A stretch of DNA of 64,000 nt from Salinibacterium sp. NK8237 (GTDB lineage Bacteria; Actinomycetota; Actinomycetes; Actinomycetales; Microbacteriaceae), in NCBI RefSeq assembly GCF_015864955.1, contig NZ_JADYWE010000001.1, positions 868,001 to 932,000 of the forward strand, in the 5' to 3' direction. The notes under the pieces were generated by a model. That model had not been told where the DNA came from and ran no database searches. It saw only the letters and a list, made by a program, of their open reading frames with translations. The position numbers and the translations under genes are program-made. Shown here piece after piece: positions 26,152-37,838 of this stretch (its first letter is position 1; every line of letters starts with the position of its first letter).

Positions 26152-26940
26152 ATGGATCAGCGGTTTAGCCGCCAACTCGCGCTAACCCACTTTGGCGAGA
26201 CGGCGCAAAAGAATTTGGCGCGCTCACGCGTGCTCGTGATTGGCGCAGGTGGCGTCGGCAGCACGGTCATCCCGTCGCTTGCTGCAGCCGGCGTCGGAAC
26301 CGTTGGTGTCATCGACGACGACCGCATTGAGCTCAGCAATTTGCATCGCCAGCACATCCATCGACTCTTGGATGTTGGCCAAAAGAAGGTCATATCGGCC
26401 GTCGAACGTGTAGCCGAAGTCAGCCCCGCGACGACCGTTATCGCTATCGATGCGAAGCTCACCCCCGAGAACGCGCTAGAAATCTTTGCCGATTATGACC
26501 TCGTTGTTGACGGCAGCGATAACTTTCCCACCCACTATCTCGCTGCCGATGCCGCCGAGATTGTGGGCATTCCGCTCGTGTGGGGTTGGGCGTGCGAGTT
26601 TCTCGCCGAAGCCAGCATTTCGTGGCCTGCTCGCGGTGCCGGTTTTCGGGATCTGTATCCGTCGCCGCCCCCGTTGTCCGAGGTAGACACCAATGTGATG
26701 CACGGCATCTTCCCCGGTGCTGTTCTTGTGATCGCCTCAATCGTGACGAGCGAAGCGATCAAGGTCGCGGCTCAGGTAGGCGACCCCCTGCTCAACAAAG
26801 TCACACGTTTCAACGCATTTACTAACGAATTCTGTGTCGACGAGTATGAGCGGCAGACTGATGCTCCCGCGATCACTGAACTCTCGGACTACCGCCACCT
26901 CTGCGGTTATACGCCAGCCGACGAATGGCCAACGGGCTAG
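26152..26940 (+). CDS. E1-like adenylyltransferase (ThiF/MoeB/HesA family)
   Basis: 262 residues. The nucleotide-binding VLVIGAGGVGSTVIPSLAAA, the ELSNLHRQ arginine motif and the VVDGSDNFPTHYLAADAA metal-site segment define the family, which adenylates the C-terminal Gly of ubiquitin-like sulfur carriers for thiamin or molybdopterin synthesis. There is no C-terminal rhodanese domain, and the paired CxxC zinc motifs are absent. No sulfur-carrier gene is adjacent, so the pathway cannot be named. Confidence 0.88.
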   Translation: MDQRFSRQLALTHFGETAQKNLARSRVLVIGAGGVGSTVIPSLAAAGVGTVGVIDDDRIELSNLHRQHIHRLLDVGQKKVISAVERVAEVSPATTVIAIDAKLTPENALEIFADYDLVVDGSDNFPTHYLAADAAEIVGIPLVWGWACEFLAEASISWPARGAGFRDLYPSPPPLSEVDTNVMHGIFPGAVLVIASIVTSEAIKVAAQVGDPLLNKVTRFNAFTNEFCVDEYERQTDAPAITELSDYRHLCGYTPADEWPTG

Positions 26941-26950
26941 CTGCAGCGAG

Positions 26951-27673
26951 CTAGCGCTGCAGATCCGCCACGCGGTCGCGAATCGACCAACGCGCCCAAC
27001 GAGCCCGGCTAATGCCGATCAACACGAGCGCGATACCAATGATGAACGCGGCGATGCCGAGCACGTAGATGAGCACTCCGCCCCATCCGTCCGGCCCAGA
27101 GGGCTCCAAGAACGGGTAAGGGAACCAACCGTCGAGCAACCCGCGCACGATCGTGAAGGCCAACCAAGCGAGCGGATAGATGATCACGATGCGCACGTCG
27201 CGCATCCGCAACACCGGGCGTGACGGCGACAACAACCAGTCGAGCAGCAAGAACAACGGCACCCACACGTGGATGATTTCGTTCGGCCATTGAACGCCAA
27301 CATAACCGTCGTCGGGCAGCCCCCGCAGCAGCACGTTGTAGACAACAGCCGTGACGACCGCATACGAGACGACGGATGCCCGCAGCACTCCCAGCAGCGT
27401 CGACTCAACGTGCCGGCGCACCGCCACCAGCCCGCTCAGCGCAAGAATCACAACGTTGATCAGACTCGACTGAATCGTGAAGTAGCTGAAGTATTTCACC
27501 GCCACGAAGTCATTGTGAATGGATTCGTCGATCACCTGAGTGGCGATGCTTGCCAGCACGAGGGCCGAGGCAATCAGCCGGAGTACGCCGACGAGCCGCA
27601 GCACTTTCGGCGGTCCGCCCACGAAAGCGAAATCTCGGGGTCGGGGGAACTTGCGCTGCACATTCGTCGTCAC
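26951..27673 (-). CDS. Pr6Pr-family six-helix membrane protein
   Basis: 240 residues with about six hydrophobic helices. The YFSYFTIQSSLINVV segment and the NEIIHVWVPLFLLLDWLL segment match the Pr6Pr (FAR-17a/AIG1-like) family of integral membrane proteins of unknown function. It converges on the E1-like gene and is divergent from the DUF1353 gene. Confidence 0.82.
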   Translation of the reverse strand: MTTNVQRKFPRPRDFAFVGGPPKVLRLVGVLRLIASALVLASIATQVIDESIHNDFVAVKYFSYFTIQSSLINVVILALSGLVAVRRHVESTLLGVLRASVVSYAVVTAVVYNVLLRGLPDDGYVGVQWPNEIIHVWVPLFLLLDWLLSPSRPVLRMRDVRIVIIYPLAWLAFTIVRGLLDGWFPYPFLEPSGPDGWGGVLIYVLGIAAFIIGIALVLIGISRARWARWSIRDRVADLQR

Positions 27674-27719
27674 TCCGACAGACTAGTCTGCAGACGCCGG
27701 TTCGACAGAGGAGCTCAGC

Positions 27720-28484
27720 ATGCCATTCACCGATTGTCACGGGAATGAATTGCGCAGCCTGCCTCTGGTCTACCGACTGGATCGCGACTTTCAGGTTGCC
27801 GAGCCGTTTTGCTGGCGTGACCCTCGCCCCGGTGGCGGAGTCTTCGAAGTGCCGGCGCACGACCCTTCGCTGCCGCCGACCGAAGGCAACAGCACCGATT
27901 TCGCTTCCGTGCCGCCGTTTCTCTGGGGGCTGATCGCGAGCTATGGCAAGCAAACGCTTGCCGCGATTCTGCACGATCATCTCACCCACCAAACCCGGCT
28001 CGCTCCCGTTGAAGACCGACTGGCCCTGCGCCGTGTCGCCGACGAAACCTTCCGCGTCGCACTCGTCGATAGCGGAGTGCACCAGTTGCGCGCCCGCGTC
28101 ATGTGGGCTGCGGTGGGCATCGAACGCTACGTTCACCACGGCGGCGTGCTCGGGTGGCTCATCGTCGCTCAACTCGCACTGGGCATTCTGGCGCTCATCG
28201 CGGCCGTCGTGCTTGGCGTTCTCCTCCAGCCGCTCTGGTTGTTGCTCGCAGCGACCCCCGCTGCGCTGGCACTGGTCTGGGGCAAGAACGCGGATCTCGT
28301 TCTAGCCTCTACCTATTTGGGTGCGCTGTACGCGCCCCTTGTCGCGGCCGCATTCATCGGTTCCCGTCTGGAACAACTTCTCGCGACCGTCATCTGGGTC
28401 GGAACAGGCACTCCCGGCCCCGCCCCCAAGGCCGAGCCGACTCTGCGGTGGCCCGATCACGGTACGACGCTGCCACCCGCCTAA
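27720..28484 (+). CDS. DUF1353-domain membrane protein
   Basis: 254 residues. The N-terminal half is DUF1353: GNSTDFASVPPFLWGL, followed by AAILHDHLTHQ and an HQL(R) helix, resembling a phage-derived lysis or structural domain of unknown role. The C-terminal half has two or three hydrophobic helices (about 142-190 and 197-215). This layout of a DUF1353 head with a membrane tail is common in Microbacteriaceae chromosomes. The start is the ATG at 27720. Confidence 0.82.
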   Translation: MPFTDCHGNELRSLPLVYRLDRDFQVAEPFCWRDPRPGGGVFEVPAHDPSLPPTEGNSTDFASVPPFLWGLIASYGKQTLAAILHDHLTHQTRLAPVEDRLALRRVADETFRVALVDSGVHQLRARVMWAAVGIERYVHHGGVLGWLIVAQLALGILALIAAVVLGVLLQPLWLLLAATPAALALVWGKNADLVLASTYLGALYAPLVAAAFIGSRLEQLLATVIWVGTGTPGPAPKAEPTLRWPDHGTTLPPA

Positions 28485-28542
28485 TCGCGCTGCTTGTTCC
28501 AGCGAAAACTACGCCGTCGGCACTTCGCAGTCTTAACGCACA

Positions 28543-28572
28543 ACGGCCGCCCCGCAGAAGCGGAACGGCCGT
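28543..28572. terminator. Hairpin at the ilvC 3' end
   Basis: ACGGCCG-type arms (28543-28549 with 28566-28572) extended by CCGC/GCGG pairs. There is no strong U-run. It lies between the converging DUF1353 and ilvC genes. Confidence 0.5.
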
Positions 28573-28590
28573 CGTAGTGACTAGCGAAAG

Positions 28591-30152
<1,562 letters not shown>

Positions 30153-30156
30153 CGCT

Positions 30157-31941
30157 CTACTCCTCTTCCCACTCGGGGGCGTGATCGCGCGCATACTGCA
30201 CGCTTGAGTTTCCGACGCCCTGCGGCACCATCGGCCACACCATTGCGTCACGGCTGACGACGAAGTCGATCACCACGGGGCGATCATTCGTGTCGAGCGC
30301 GAGCTGGATGGCGGCGTCGATTTCTTCCTTCTTCGTGACGCGGATAGCCAGGCACCCGTAGGCATCCGCCAGCTTCACAAAGTCCGGAATCATCACCGTG
30401 TCATGACCGGTGTTGAGGTCGGTGAACGAGTGGCGTCCGTCATAGAACAGCGTCTGCCACTGGCGAACCATGCCGAGGCTCGAGTTGTTGATGATCGCGA
30501 CCTTGATCGGGATCTTGTTGATCGTGCAGGTGGCAAGCTCCTGGTTGGTCATCTGGAAGCATCCATCGCCATCAATCGCCCACACGGGACGATCGGGGTT
30601 CGCAACCTTCGCGCCCATCGCTGCAGGCACGCCGTAACCCATGGTTCCGGCACCGCCAGAGTTGAGCCACGAGTTGGGGCGTTCGTGCTTGATGAACTGC
30701 GCAGACCACATCTGGTGCTGTCCGACACCGGCGGCGAAAATGCCATCCGGCCCAGTGATTTCGCCGATGCGCTGGATCACGTATTGCGGCGACAGCAGCC
30801 CGTCATCAGGTTCGGTGAACCCGAGCGGGAACTGATTGCGGAGCGAGTTGAGGCGCTCCCACCACGCAGTGTAGTCAGGTTTCGTCGTAACGCTCGCGTC
30901 AGCAAACGCTGCTGTGAGGTCAATGATGACATCTTTTGCATCGCCAACAATAGGAACCTCAGCGGCACGGATCTTGCCGATCTCAGCCGGGTCGATGTCC
31001 ACGTGAACGACCTTCGCGAGAGGCGCGAACTCACTCGGCTTGCCCGTGACGCGGTCGTCGAAACGAGCGCCGAGCGAGATGAGGAGATCAGACTCTTGGA
31101 TTGCGAGAACGGCAGGCACAGAGCCGTGCATTCCCGGCATCCCGAGGTTCAGCTCGTTGGAGTCGGGGAACGCACCGCGCGCCATCAGCGTGGTCACGAT
31201 GGGGGCGCCCACGAGTGTCGCGAGTTCAAGCAGTTCAGCTGAAGCGCCAGAGCGGACAACGCCGCCACCCACATAGAAGACGGGGCGTTCGGCCTCAGCC
31301 AGCATTTGCGCTGCTGCCTGAACCTGCTTGCCGTGCGCCTTCATGACCGGACGGTAACCAGGAAGGTCAACCTTGGGCGGCCAAATGAAGGGGGCGGATG
31401 CCTGCTGGCAGTCCTTCGTGACGTCAACGAGTACCGGACCAGGGCGGCCCGTTGTCGCAATGTGGTACGCCGCCGCGATAGTTGCCGGAATGTCTTCCGG
31501 CTTCGTGACGAGGAACGAGTGCTTCGTGATCGGCATCGTGATTCCCGAGATGTCGACCTCTTGAAAAGCGTCGGTTCCCATCGAGGTCGAAAACACCTGA
31601 CCGGTGATCGCGAGCATTGGCACGGAGTCCATGTGGGCATCCGCAATCGCCGTCACGAGGTTCGTCGCTCCCGGACCCGACGTCGCAATGCAGACGCCGA
31701 GCTTTCCGGATGACGAGGCGTAGCCCTCAGCAGCGTGACCAGCACCCTGCTCGTGGCGAACCAAGATGTGACGAATGGCGGTTGATGCCATGAGTTCGTC
31801 GTAGAAGGGCATGATGGCGCCGCCGGGCAAGCCGAAAACGTCTTTCACGCCCAGCTTTTCCAGACTGCGCAGAATGGCACCTGAACCGGTCAAGATGTCC
31901 GGTGTCGTGCTCTTCGGCCGCGGTGCGGGTTCAGAGGACAT
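30157..31941 (-). CDS. ilvB: Acetolactate synthase large catalytic subunit
   Basis: 594 residues. A ThDP enzyme: the N-terminal Pyr domain has [11 protein letters not shown] and the catalytic-glutamate region [16 protein letters not shown]; the PP domain has the ThDP motif [16 protein letters not shown], with [13 protein letters not shown] following. It condenses two pyruvates, or pyruvate with 2-ketobutyrate. The 34-nt gap to ilvD leaves no room for an attenuator leader, so control is likely upstream of ilvD. Confidence 0.97.
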   Translation of the reverse strand: MSSEPAPRPKSTTPDILTGSGAILRSLEKLGVKDVFGLPGGAIMPFYDELMASTAIRHILVRHEQGAGHAAEGYASSSGKLGVCIATSGPGATNLVTAIADAHMDSVPMLAITGQVFSTSMGTDAFQEVDISGITMPITKHSFLVTKPEDIPATIAAAYHIATTGRPGPVLVDVTKDCQQASAPFIWPPKVDLPGYRPVMKAHGKQVQAAAQMLAEAERPVFYVGGGVVRSGASAELLELATLVGAPIVTTLMARGAFPDSNELNLGMPGMHGSVPAVLAIQESDLLISLGARFDDRVTGKPSEFAPLAKVVHVDIDPAEIGKIRAAEVPIVGDAKDVIIDLTAAFADASVTTKPDYTAWWERLNSLRNQFPLGFTEPDDGLLSPQYVIQRIGEITGPDGIFAAGVGQHQMWSAQFIKHERPNSWLNSGGAGTMGYGVPAAMGAKVANPDRPVWAIDGDGCFQMTNQELATCTINKIPIKVAIINNSSLGMVRQWQTLFYDGRHSFTDLNTGHDTVMIPDFVKLADAYGCLAIRVTKKEEIDAAIQLALDTNDRPVVIDFVVSRDAMVWPMVPQGVGNSSVQYARDHAPEWEEE

Positions 31942-31975
31942 GTGTGAATCCTTTTATGTGAATGGTGAGCTGGCG

Positions 31976-33679
31976 CTAACTGGTGACCGCACCGCGAGCG
32001 GCGGACTGCACAAGTTTCGAATACTTGGCGAGAACGCCTCGCGTGTAACGCGGAGGGAGTGGGGCCCAGCCTTTTCGGCGGGCTTCGAGCTCAGCTGAGT
32101 CAACAAGTAAGTCGAGCGAGCGAGCTGCGATATTGACCCGTATCAGATCACCATCGCGCACGAAGGCAATAGGACCTGCGTCTACTGCTTCGGGAGCTAT
32201 GTGGCCGATGCACAGCCCGGTTGTGCCGCCTGAGAATCGCCCGTCCGTCAAGAGTAGTACATCTTTGCCGAGTCCAGCGCCCTTAATGGCCGCAGTGATC
32301 GCGAGCATCTCGCGCATACCCGGTCCACCCTTGGGACCTTCATAGCGGATGACGACTACCGAACCAGCCTCGATCGTGCCGGCGGTGAGAGCATCCAGAG
32401 CTTCACGCTCGCGCTCGAAGACCCGTGCAGGGCCCTCAAACTCAGAGAGGTCGAAGCCTGCGGTCTTCACGACAGCGCCCTCGGGAGCCAACGAACCCTT
32501 GAGGATCGTGAGGCCACCGGTGGGGTGGATGGGGTTGTCCAGAGTGCGCAAAACCTTGCCATCGAGAGGGTCAATATCCATCTCGGCGAGGTTTTCGGCA
32601 ACGGTCTTACCCGTCACGGTGAGCGCGTCACCGTGAATGAGGCCCGCTTCGAGCAGCGCCTTCATGAGAACGGGGAGTCCGCCGTGACGGTCGACATCGT
32701 TCATGACGTACTGGCCGAATGGCTTGAGGTCAGCAAGGTGCGGAACCTTGTCGCCGATGCGGTTGAAGTCGTCGAGCGTGAGCTCAACTTCAGCTTCGCT
32801 GGCGATCGCCAGAATGTGCAGCACAACGTTGGTCGAGCCACCGAGAGCCATCGCCACGGTGATCGCGTTCTCGAAAGCCTTCTTCGTCATGATGTCGCGC
32901 GAGGTGATGCCCTTGCGCAGCAGGTTGACGACGGCTTCGCCCGAACGGTGCGCAAAATAGTCGCGACGACGGTCGGCGGATGCGGGGCTTGCCGAGCCGG
33001 GAAGGCTCATTCCTAGCGCTTCCGCGACGCTCGCCATCGTGTTGGCGGTGTACATACCGCCACAGGCGCCCTCGCCGGGAGCGAAAGCACACTCAATGCG
33101 CTTGGCGTCAGCTTCGCTCATCCGGCCAGCCTTGACGGCGCCAACAGCCTCGAAGGAGTCAATGATCGTGATGTCTTTTTCGGTGCCATCACTGAGCTTG
33201 ACCCAACCAGGAGCGATTGAGCCCGCGTAAACGAATACGGAGGCGAGGTTGAGTCGTGCCGCCGCCATGAGCATTCCGGGCAGCGACTTGTCGCAACCAG
33301 CGAGCGTTACCGAACCGTCGAGGCGCTCGGCCTCCATGACGACCTCAACGGAGTCAGCAATGACCTCACGGCTCACGAGCGAGAAGTGCATGCCTTCGTG
33401 GCCCATGGAGATACCGTCAGAGACGCTGATGGTGCCGAACTGCAGCGGGTATCCCCCGCCGGCGTGAACGCCCTCTTTTGCGGCCTGAGCGAGACGGTCT
33501 AGCGACAGGTTGCACGGCGTAATCTCGTTCCACGAGCTCGCAATACCAATCTGGGGCTTATCCCAGTCGGCATCACCCATGCCGACAGCGCGAAGCATTC
33601 CGCGCGAAGTAGTGGCTTCAATCCCGTCGGTGACTGTGCGGGAACGTGGCTTGATATCGATCGAATCACTCTCAGACAT
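31976..33679 (-). CDS. ilvD: Dihydroxy-acid dehydratase
   Basis: 567 residues. Cysteines expected for the Fe-S cluster are in [10 protein letters not shown] and in [15 protein letters not shown], and the family signature [14 protein letters not shown] is near the C-terminus. It dehydrates dihydroxyisovalerate and dihydroxymethylvalerate. It begins 27 nt after otsB and precedes ilvB, forming an ilvD-ilvB-ilvN-ilvC series on one strand. Confidence 0.97.
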   Translation of the reverse strand: MSESDSIDIKPRSRTVTDGIEATTSRGMLRAVGMGDADWDKPQIGIASSWNEITPCNLSLDRLAQAAKEGVHAGGGYPLQFGTISVSDGISMGHEGMHFSLVSREVIADSVEVVMEAERLDGSVTLAGCDKSLPGMLMAAARLNLASVFVYAGSIAPGWVKLSDGTEKDITIIDSFEAVGAVKAGRMSEADAKRIECAFAPGEGACGGMYTANTMASVAEALGMSLPGSASPASADRRRDYFAHRSGEAVVNLLRKGITSRDIMTKKAFENAITVAMALGGSTNVVLHILAIASEAEVELTLDDFNRIGDKVPHLADLKPFGQYVMNDVDRHGGLPVLMKALLEAGLIHGDALTVTGKTVAENLAEMDIDPLDGKVLRTLDNPIHPTGGLTILKGSLAPEGAVVKTAGFDLSEFEGPARVFEREREALDALTAGTIEAGSVVVIRYEGPKGGPGMREMLAITAAIKGAGLGKDVLLLTDGRFSGGTTGLCIGHIAPEAVDAGPIAFVRDGDLIRVNIAARSLDLLVDSAELEARRKGWAPLPPRYTRGVLAKYSKLVQSAARGAVTS

Positions 33680-33706
33680 GCTTCGAGTTTAGGGCGTACC
33701 GCTACA

Positions 33707-34504
33707 TCAGTTTGCGCGCGCCGATACCACGGCTAGACGCTTGTCGGCCAGAACAGTCAAAAGTTCTGCGATTTCCGCTATTCCCGCGACGCGCAACCGG
33801 GCGACGGATGGCGCATCACCGACGCGCACTCCGAGGTCATCTGGCCCGAGAACAACCAGCGCATCCTCGTCAGTCGTGTCATCGCCGGCAAAGAAGACGG
33901 CATCGGCCCCCACGTAGTCCCGCAGGCGCGCGATCGCATCGCCCTTGTTGGCATCGTGGATAGCGAACTCGATGATGTTCTTGCCAAAACGAGTGGTGAG
34001 GCCCGGGATCTCGGCTTCAACCCGCGCGACCGACTCGGCTGTCAGCCGTTCTGCGTCTTCTGGCGACGTCATGCGAACGTGCAGAGCACGACCGGCCGGC
34101 TTTATTTCGACCCACGCACCCTCAGCGCTAGCGGCCAGCTCGTGCGTCAGCGCATCGAGGCGTTCAAGAGCAGCGGTATTTTCGGCGCTCATCGGCAAAT
34201 GAGAGTCGCCCTCGTCGAGCCGGTATTCCAGACCGTGCGAGCCGCCGAACAGCACCCGGTCACCGAGATGCGCGACGTGCTCGAGGCTATCGAGCGCGCG
34301 ACCAGAAACGAGAGCCACACGAGTGTCGGCGAGGTCGAGCATCCTCACCAACTCCTTTTGGGCAGCAGGGATGGCTCGGGAATCCAGCGGGTCATCGACT
34401 TCAGGCGCCAAAGTGCCGTCAAAGTCGAGAGCAATCAGGAGCGTAGGCGCCGAAACGAGGTGGTCAATGGCCGCCTCTATTTCGGGGGCAGTCGAGTACT
34501 TCAC
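33707..34504 (-). CDS. otsB: Trehalose-6-phosphate phosphatase
   Basis: 265 residues from a GTG at 34504. HAD-family motifs: LIALDFDGTLAPEVDD (nucleophile Asp), VALVSGR and VFFAGDDTTDEDAL. It removes the phosphate from trehalose-6-phosphate made by OtsA. The GTG overlaps the otsA TGA by 4 bp; the frame continues to 34537, but that would overlap otsA without need. Confidence 0.93.
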   Translation of the reverse strand: MKYSTAPEIEAAIDHLVSAPTLLIALDFDGTLAPEVDDPLDSRAIPAAQKELVRMLDLADTRVALVSGRALDSLEHVAHLGDRVLFGGSHGLEYRLDEGDSHLPMSAENTAALERLDALTHELAASAEGAWVEIKPAGRALHVRMTSPEDAERLTAESVARVEAEIPGLTTRFGKNIIEFAIHDANKGDAIARLRDYVGADAVFFAGDDTTDEDALVVLGPDDLGVRVGDAPSVARLRVAGIAEIAELLTVLADKRLAVVSARAN

Positions 34505-36015
34505 GGGCGTCTCACTCGCTTTCGTTCGATGGTCCACTCGACCTCTTCGGCCATTTCGAGTGGGGCAATACGGCGGTGACGATCAGAGCGCGTCGCCGCC
34601 AAGTTCTTCAAGAACGCATTCGACCAGCGCTCCACATCATGTTCAAGCACACGCTTGCGCATGGAACGCATCCGCAGTGCCCGATCAGCCTTGGGCATGT
34701 TGATGGCCTTCATCATCGCGTCTTTCAAACCGTCGATGTCGTGCGGATTAACAAGTAGTGCCTTGCGAAGCTCTTCTGACGCTCCCGCGAACTCACTCAG
34801 GATGAGTACACCATCGTTATCGAAGCGCGCCGCCACATACTCTTTCGCCACGAGGTTCATGCCATCACGAAGCGCCGTCACGAGCAGAACGTCTGCGGCG
34901 AGGTACAGCGCGACCATCTCCTCGCGAGGAAAACCCTGATGTAGATAGTTAATCGGCGCGTGGCTCAGCGTGCTGAACTCACCGTTGATGCGACCAACAG
35001 TTAACTCAATCTCATCGCGCAAGTGCATGTAGGCCTCAACGCGTTCGCGGCTCGGGCTCGCGACTTGAATGAGCGCAACATCGCCGACCTCGATCGAGCC
35101 ATCCCGCAACAGTTCGCCATAAGCCTTCAGACGGTGGCGGATGCCCTTGGTGTAGTCAAGACGGTCAACACCGAACATAACCGTTTTCGGGTTACCGAGC
35201 CCCTTACGGATGTCGCGAGCACGTTGCTGAATCGCGGGATCGCGCGCCAGTTTTTCAAAACTGCGAGAGTCGATCGAAATCGGGAAGGCTTTCGCTACGA
35301 CCCGACGAGTCGGCTGCCCCTCAATCGTGACCTCAATCGCCGGATTCTTGGTCGGATGATTCGTGAGACGGCGAACGGCTGACGAGAAATTCGAAGCATC
35401 AGCGGAGCGCTGAAAACCGACGACGTCGGCTCCGAGCATGCCCTCAATGATCTGGGTACGCCACGGAAGCTGCGCAAAAATCCCGTAGGGCGGGAACGGG
35501 ATGTGGTTGAAAAAGCCAATCGTCAGATCGGGACGCATTTCGCGCAGCATGCGCGGCACGAGCTGGAGTTGGTAGTCCTGAACCCACACGACAGCACCCT
35601 CGGCGCTGTTGGCGGCTGCGGCATCCGCAAATCGCTTATTGACCGTTACATAGTCGTCCCACCACTCGCGGTGATAGGCCGGTGGCGCAATGACATCGTG
35701 GTAGAGCGGCCACAGAGTGTCGTTGCTGAAGCCCTCGTAATACTCCTCAATATCTTGGGAGCTCAGCGGCACCGGAATGATCTGGATGCCGTCTTGATGA
35801 AACGGTTCGATCTCGAGATCGGGGCGACCAGCCCACCCCACCCAGGCGCCGTCGGCCTTCTGCATCATCGGCTCGAGAGCCGTAACGAGACCACCTGGAG
35901 AACGCTTCCAGCTCAGTGACCCATCCTCTTCAACAGTGCAATCCACTGGAAGTCGGTTCGAAACGACAACGAAGTCGTACTCGGACGGGGAAGAATCATT
36001 CTTTGCTTCCATCAT
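34501..36015 (-). CDS. otsA: Alpha,alpha-trehalose-phosphate synthase (UDP-forming type)
   Basis: 504 residues, GT20 family. The N-terminal SNRLPVD and SPGGLVTALEPMM segments, WVQDYQLQLVPRMLRE, FGVDRLDYTKGIRHRL and LVAKEYVAAR are all as in OtsA. It joins a nucleotide-activated glucose to glucose-6-phosphate, giving trehalose-6-phosphate for osmotic or cold tolerance. It is coupled to otsB. Confidence 0.95.
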   Translation of the reverse strand: MMEAKNDSSPSEYDFVVVSNRLPVDCTVEEDGSLSWKRSPGGLVTALEPMMQKADGAWVGWAGRPDLEIEPFHQDGIQIIPVPLSSQDIEEYYEGFSNDTLWPLYHDVIAPPAYHREWWDDYVTVNKRFADAAAANSAEGAVVWVQDYQLQLVPRMLREMRPDLTIGFFNHIPFPPYGIFAQLPWRTQIIEGMLGADVVGFQRSADASNFSSAVRRLTNHPTKNPAIEVTIEGQPTRRVVAKAFPISIDSRSFEKLARDPAIQQRARDIRKGLGNPKTVMFGVDRLDYTKGIRHRLKAYGELLRDGSIEVGDVALIQVASPSRERVEAYMHLRDEIELTVGRINGEFSTLSHAPINYLHQGFPREEMVALYLAADVLLVTALRDGMNLVAKEYVAARFDNDGVLILSEFAGASEELRKALLVNPHDIDGLKDAMMKAINMPKADRALRMRSMRKRVLEHDVERWSNAFLKNLAATRSDRHRRIAPLEMAEEVEWTIERKRVRRP

Positions 36016-36083
36016 GTAGTTACGTTACCAGCGAGGCTTGCCGAGTGGCTGAGGGTGACGTTTCGAGGCGAATACTTTTCTCG

Positions 36084-37838
36084 CTAGAGGGCTCGAGAAT
36101 CGGCCGCCGACAGAATTGCTGCTGTCGCGGTCGATTTTCGTATCCGCTTCACTGACAGCACCGACAGCGCAACACTCACCAACCCGAGAGCGAGCAGTGC
36201 GATCGCAGCGGTGATCGCAGATTGCGCGCTTCCGCCAGAAAGAATCGAATACATCCCGTCAACCGCATACGTCAGCGGCAGGAACGGGCTCACCGCTTGG
36301 AACGGCGCGGCAAGGGTCTCAATCGGATACACCCCGCCCGTCGACACCAGCTGGATCGCCAGCAGGAATAGCGACACCACAAGCCCCGCCTTGCCGAGGG
36401 CAGCAATCAGCAAGTAGTGGAACGCCGCAAACGACAGCGCCATCAGAAGGGCGAATCCTGCCGTAGCGGGCGCCAAAGCCCAATCGACTCCCACCACCAC
36501 ATGAAGCAGCAACACCAGCAGTACCGCCTGAACCACCGTGACGATGGATGCCCGAATCAAGGTTGACGCCACGATCCGACCATCGCGCGCCGTGGACGAC
36601 AGCGAGCGATACGACGGCAGACTCAGCACTAAGAACACCGCAAGCGCCCCCAACCACAGCCCCAAGGGGATAAAGAAGGTCGCGATGGCCTGAGCCGGCT
36701 CTGTTACCTCGTTATCGGTTGTGACAGCGAGGGTGATTGGCTCAGAAACAATATCCGCATTAGAGGTTGTCTCGGTCGACTCATCGGTGCCCGGAACAAG
36801 TGCGGCCCCCTCGCTCAAACCAGTCGCGAGTTCGCCGGCACCCGATGCGAGCCCTTCAGCTCCCTCGTTGAGCGCGCCAGATCCGTCAGAGAGAGCGGAC
36901 GCTCCCGACGCACTCTGAGAGATGCCGTACTGGATGCCGCCAACGGCATCCGAGGTTTGCGTCGACAGAGTGGCTCCGCCCGCATCCGCCTGGTTAAGGC
37001 CATCGACGACAGCCTGTAGCGTGCCCTTGAGTTGCGGGTCGGTGAGTTGCGCTTGAATGGCCGGGTTGATCGCCGCCAGGGTTGAGGCGAGTTGAGAAAC
37101 GCTCGAGGTGTACTGACTCACTCCAGAGCTGAGCGACGAGAGGTTGCCTGCTCCATAGTTGAGATCAGAGAGACCCGAAGAGAGTGAATCTACACCTGTG
37201 GTGTACGTGTCGAGGCCGCTGGAGAAGTCCTTCGCACCATCTGACAGTTCCGTCGCTCCGTCAGCGGCATCGGCCAGTGCTCCCCCGAGCTCACCAACGC
37301 TCGCGTAGATGCCATCGATGTACTGCGAGGTGATTGCCCGACCGAAGGTGTCGGTCATGGATTGACCGACGACCTGTGCCACAGATCCGGTGAGGTAACT
37401 GTGCGAGTCGTCAGTGTGGATCGAGATTTGTGCCTGAGTGGGTTCCTCGGTCGACAGCGACAGAATTGACTCTGAGAACTCGGCGGGCACGGTCAGGATC
37501 GCATAGACATCTCCCCGGGCGAGGGCATCGTCGGCGTCCTCGGAGTTGGTGATCGTCCACTCAAAACCGTCGGCGCCCGTGAGTTCGGTCACCAATTGGC
37601 GACCAGCGAAGACGATCTGTTCGTCGCCATCGGTGGTGGTCGTTGTTTGCAACTCATCATTATTAACGAGCGCAACCGGGATGTTGTCGATCGCGTTGTC
37701 TCCGTCGCCCGCCGCGGCCACGAACAGCCCGGTGAAAGCGAGCGGCAGCACGGCCACGGCCGCGAACCCAATGACGGTCAACCATCGCCGGCGCGGCATT
37801 GTGACAGGCGGCACGGTGGGAGTCTGTGAGGCGCTCAT
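36084..37838 (-). CDS. YhgE/Pip-family ABC-2-like membrane protein
   Basis: 584 residues. One N-terminal helix (about 19-42) is followed by a long extracellular region containing repeated SLSSGLSDLNYGAGNLSS-like Ser/Gly/Ala stretches, which form a heptad-rich stalk typical of YhgE/Pip. Five or six C-terminal membrane helices end in a basic tail. Related proteins include phage-infection protein and ESX-type export components; the substrate is unknown. The start overlaps the MMPL gene by 4 bp, so the two likely act together in envelope export. Confidence 0.86.
   Translation of the reverse strand: MSASQTPTVPPVTMPRRRWLTVIGFAAVAVLPLAFTGLFVAAAGDGDNAIDNIPVALVNNDELQTTTTTDGDEQIVFAGRQLVTELTGADGFEWTITNSEDADDALARGDVYAILTVPAEFSESILSLSTEEPTQAQISIHTDDSHSYLTGSVAQVVGQSMTDTFGRAITSQYIDGIYASVGELGGALADAADGATELSDGAKDFSSGLDTYTTGVDSLSSGLSDLNYGAGNLSSLSSGVSQYTSSVSQLASTLAAINPAIQAQLTDPQLKGTLQAVVDGLNQADAGGATLSTQTSDAVGGIQYGISQSASGASALSDGSGALNEGAEGLASGAGELATGLSEGAALVPGTDESTETTSNADIVSEPITLAVTTDNEVTEPAQAIATFFIPLGLWLGALAVFLVLSLPSYRSLSSTARDGRIVASTLIRASIVTVVQAVLLVLLLHVVVGVDWALAPATAGFALLMALSFAAFHYLLIAALGKAGLVVSLFLLAIQLVSTGGVYPIETLAAPFQAVSPFLPLTYAVDGMYSILSGGSAQSAITAAIALLALGLVSVALSVLSVKRIRKSTATAAILSAADSRAL

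Noticed and set aside
27720-28484. Prophage remnant because of the DUF1353 domain
   Set aside because: No other phage genes around; the gene is intact with a membrane tail and lies in core metabolism.
31942-31975. Attenuator or leader peptide before ilvB
   Set aside because: Only 34 nt separate ilvB from ilvD; no hairpin or branched-chain-rich peptide fits.
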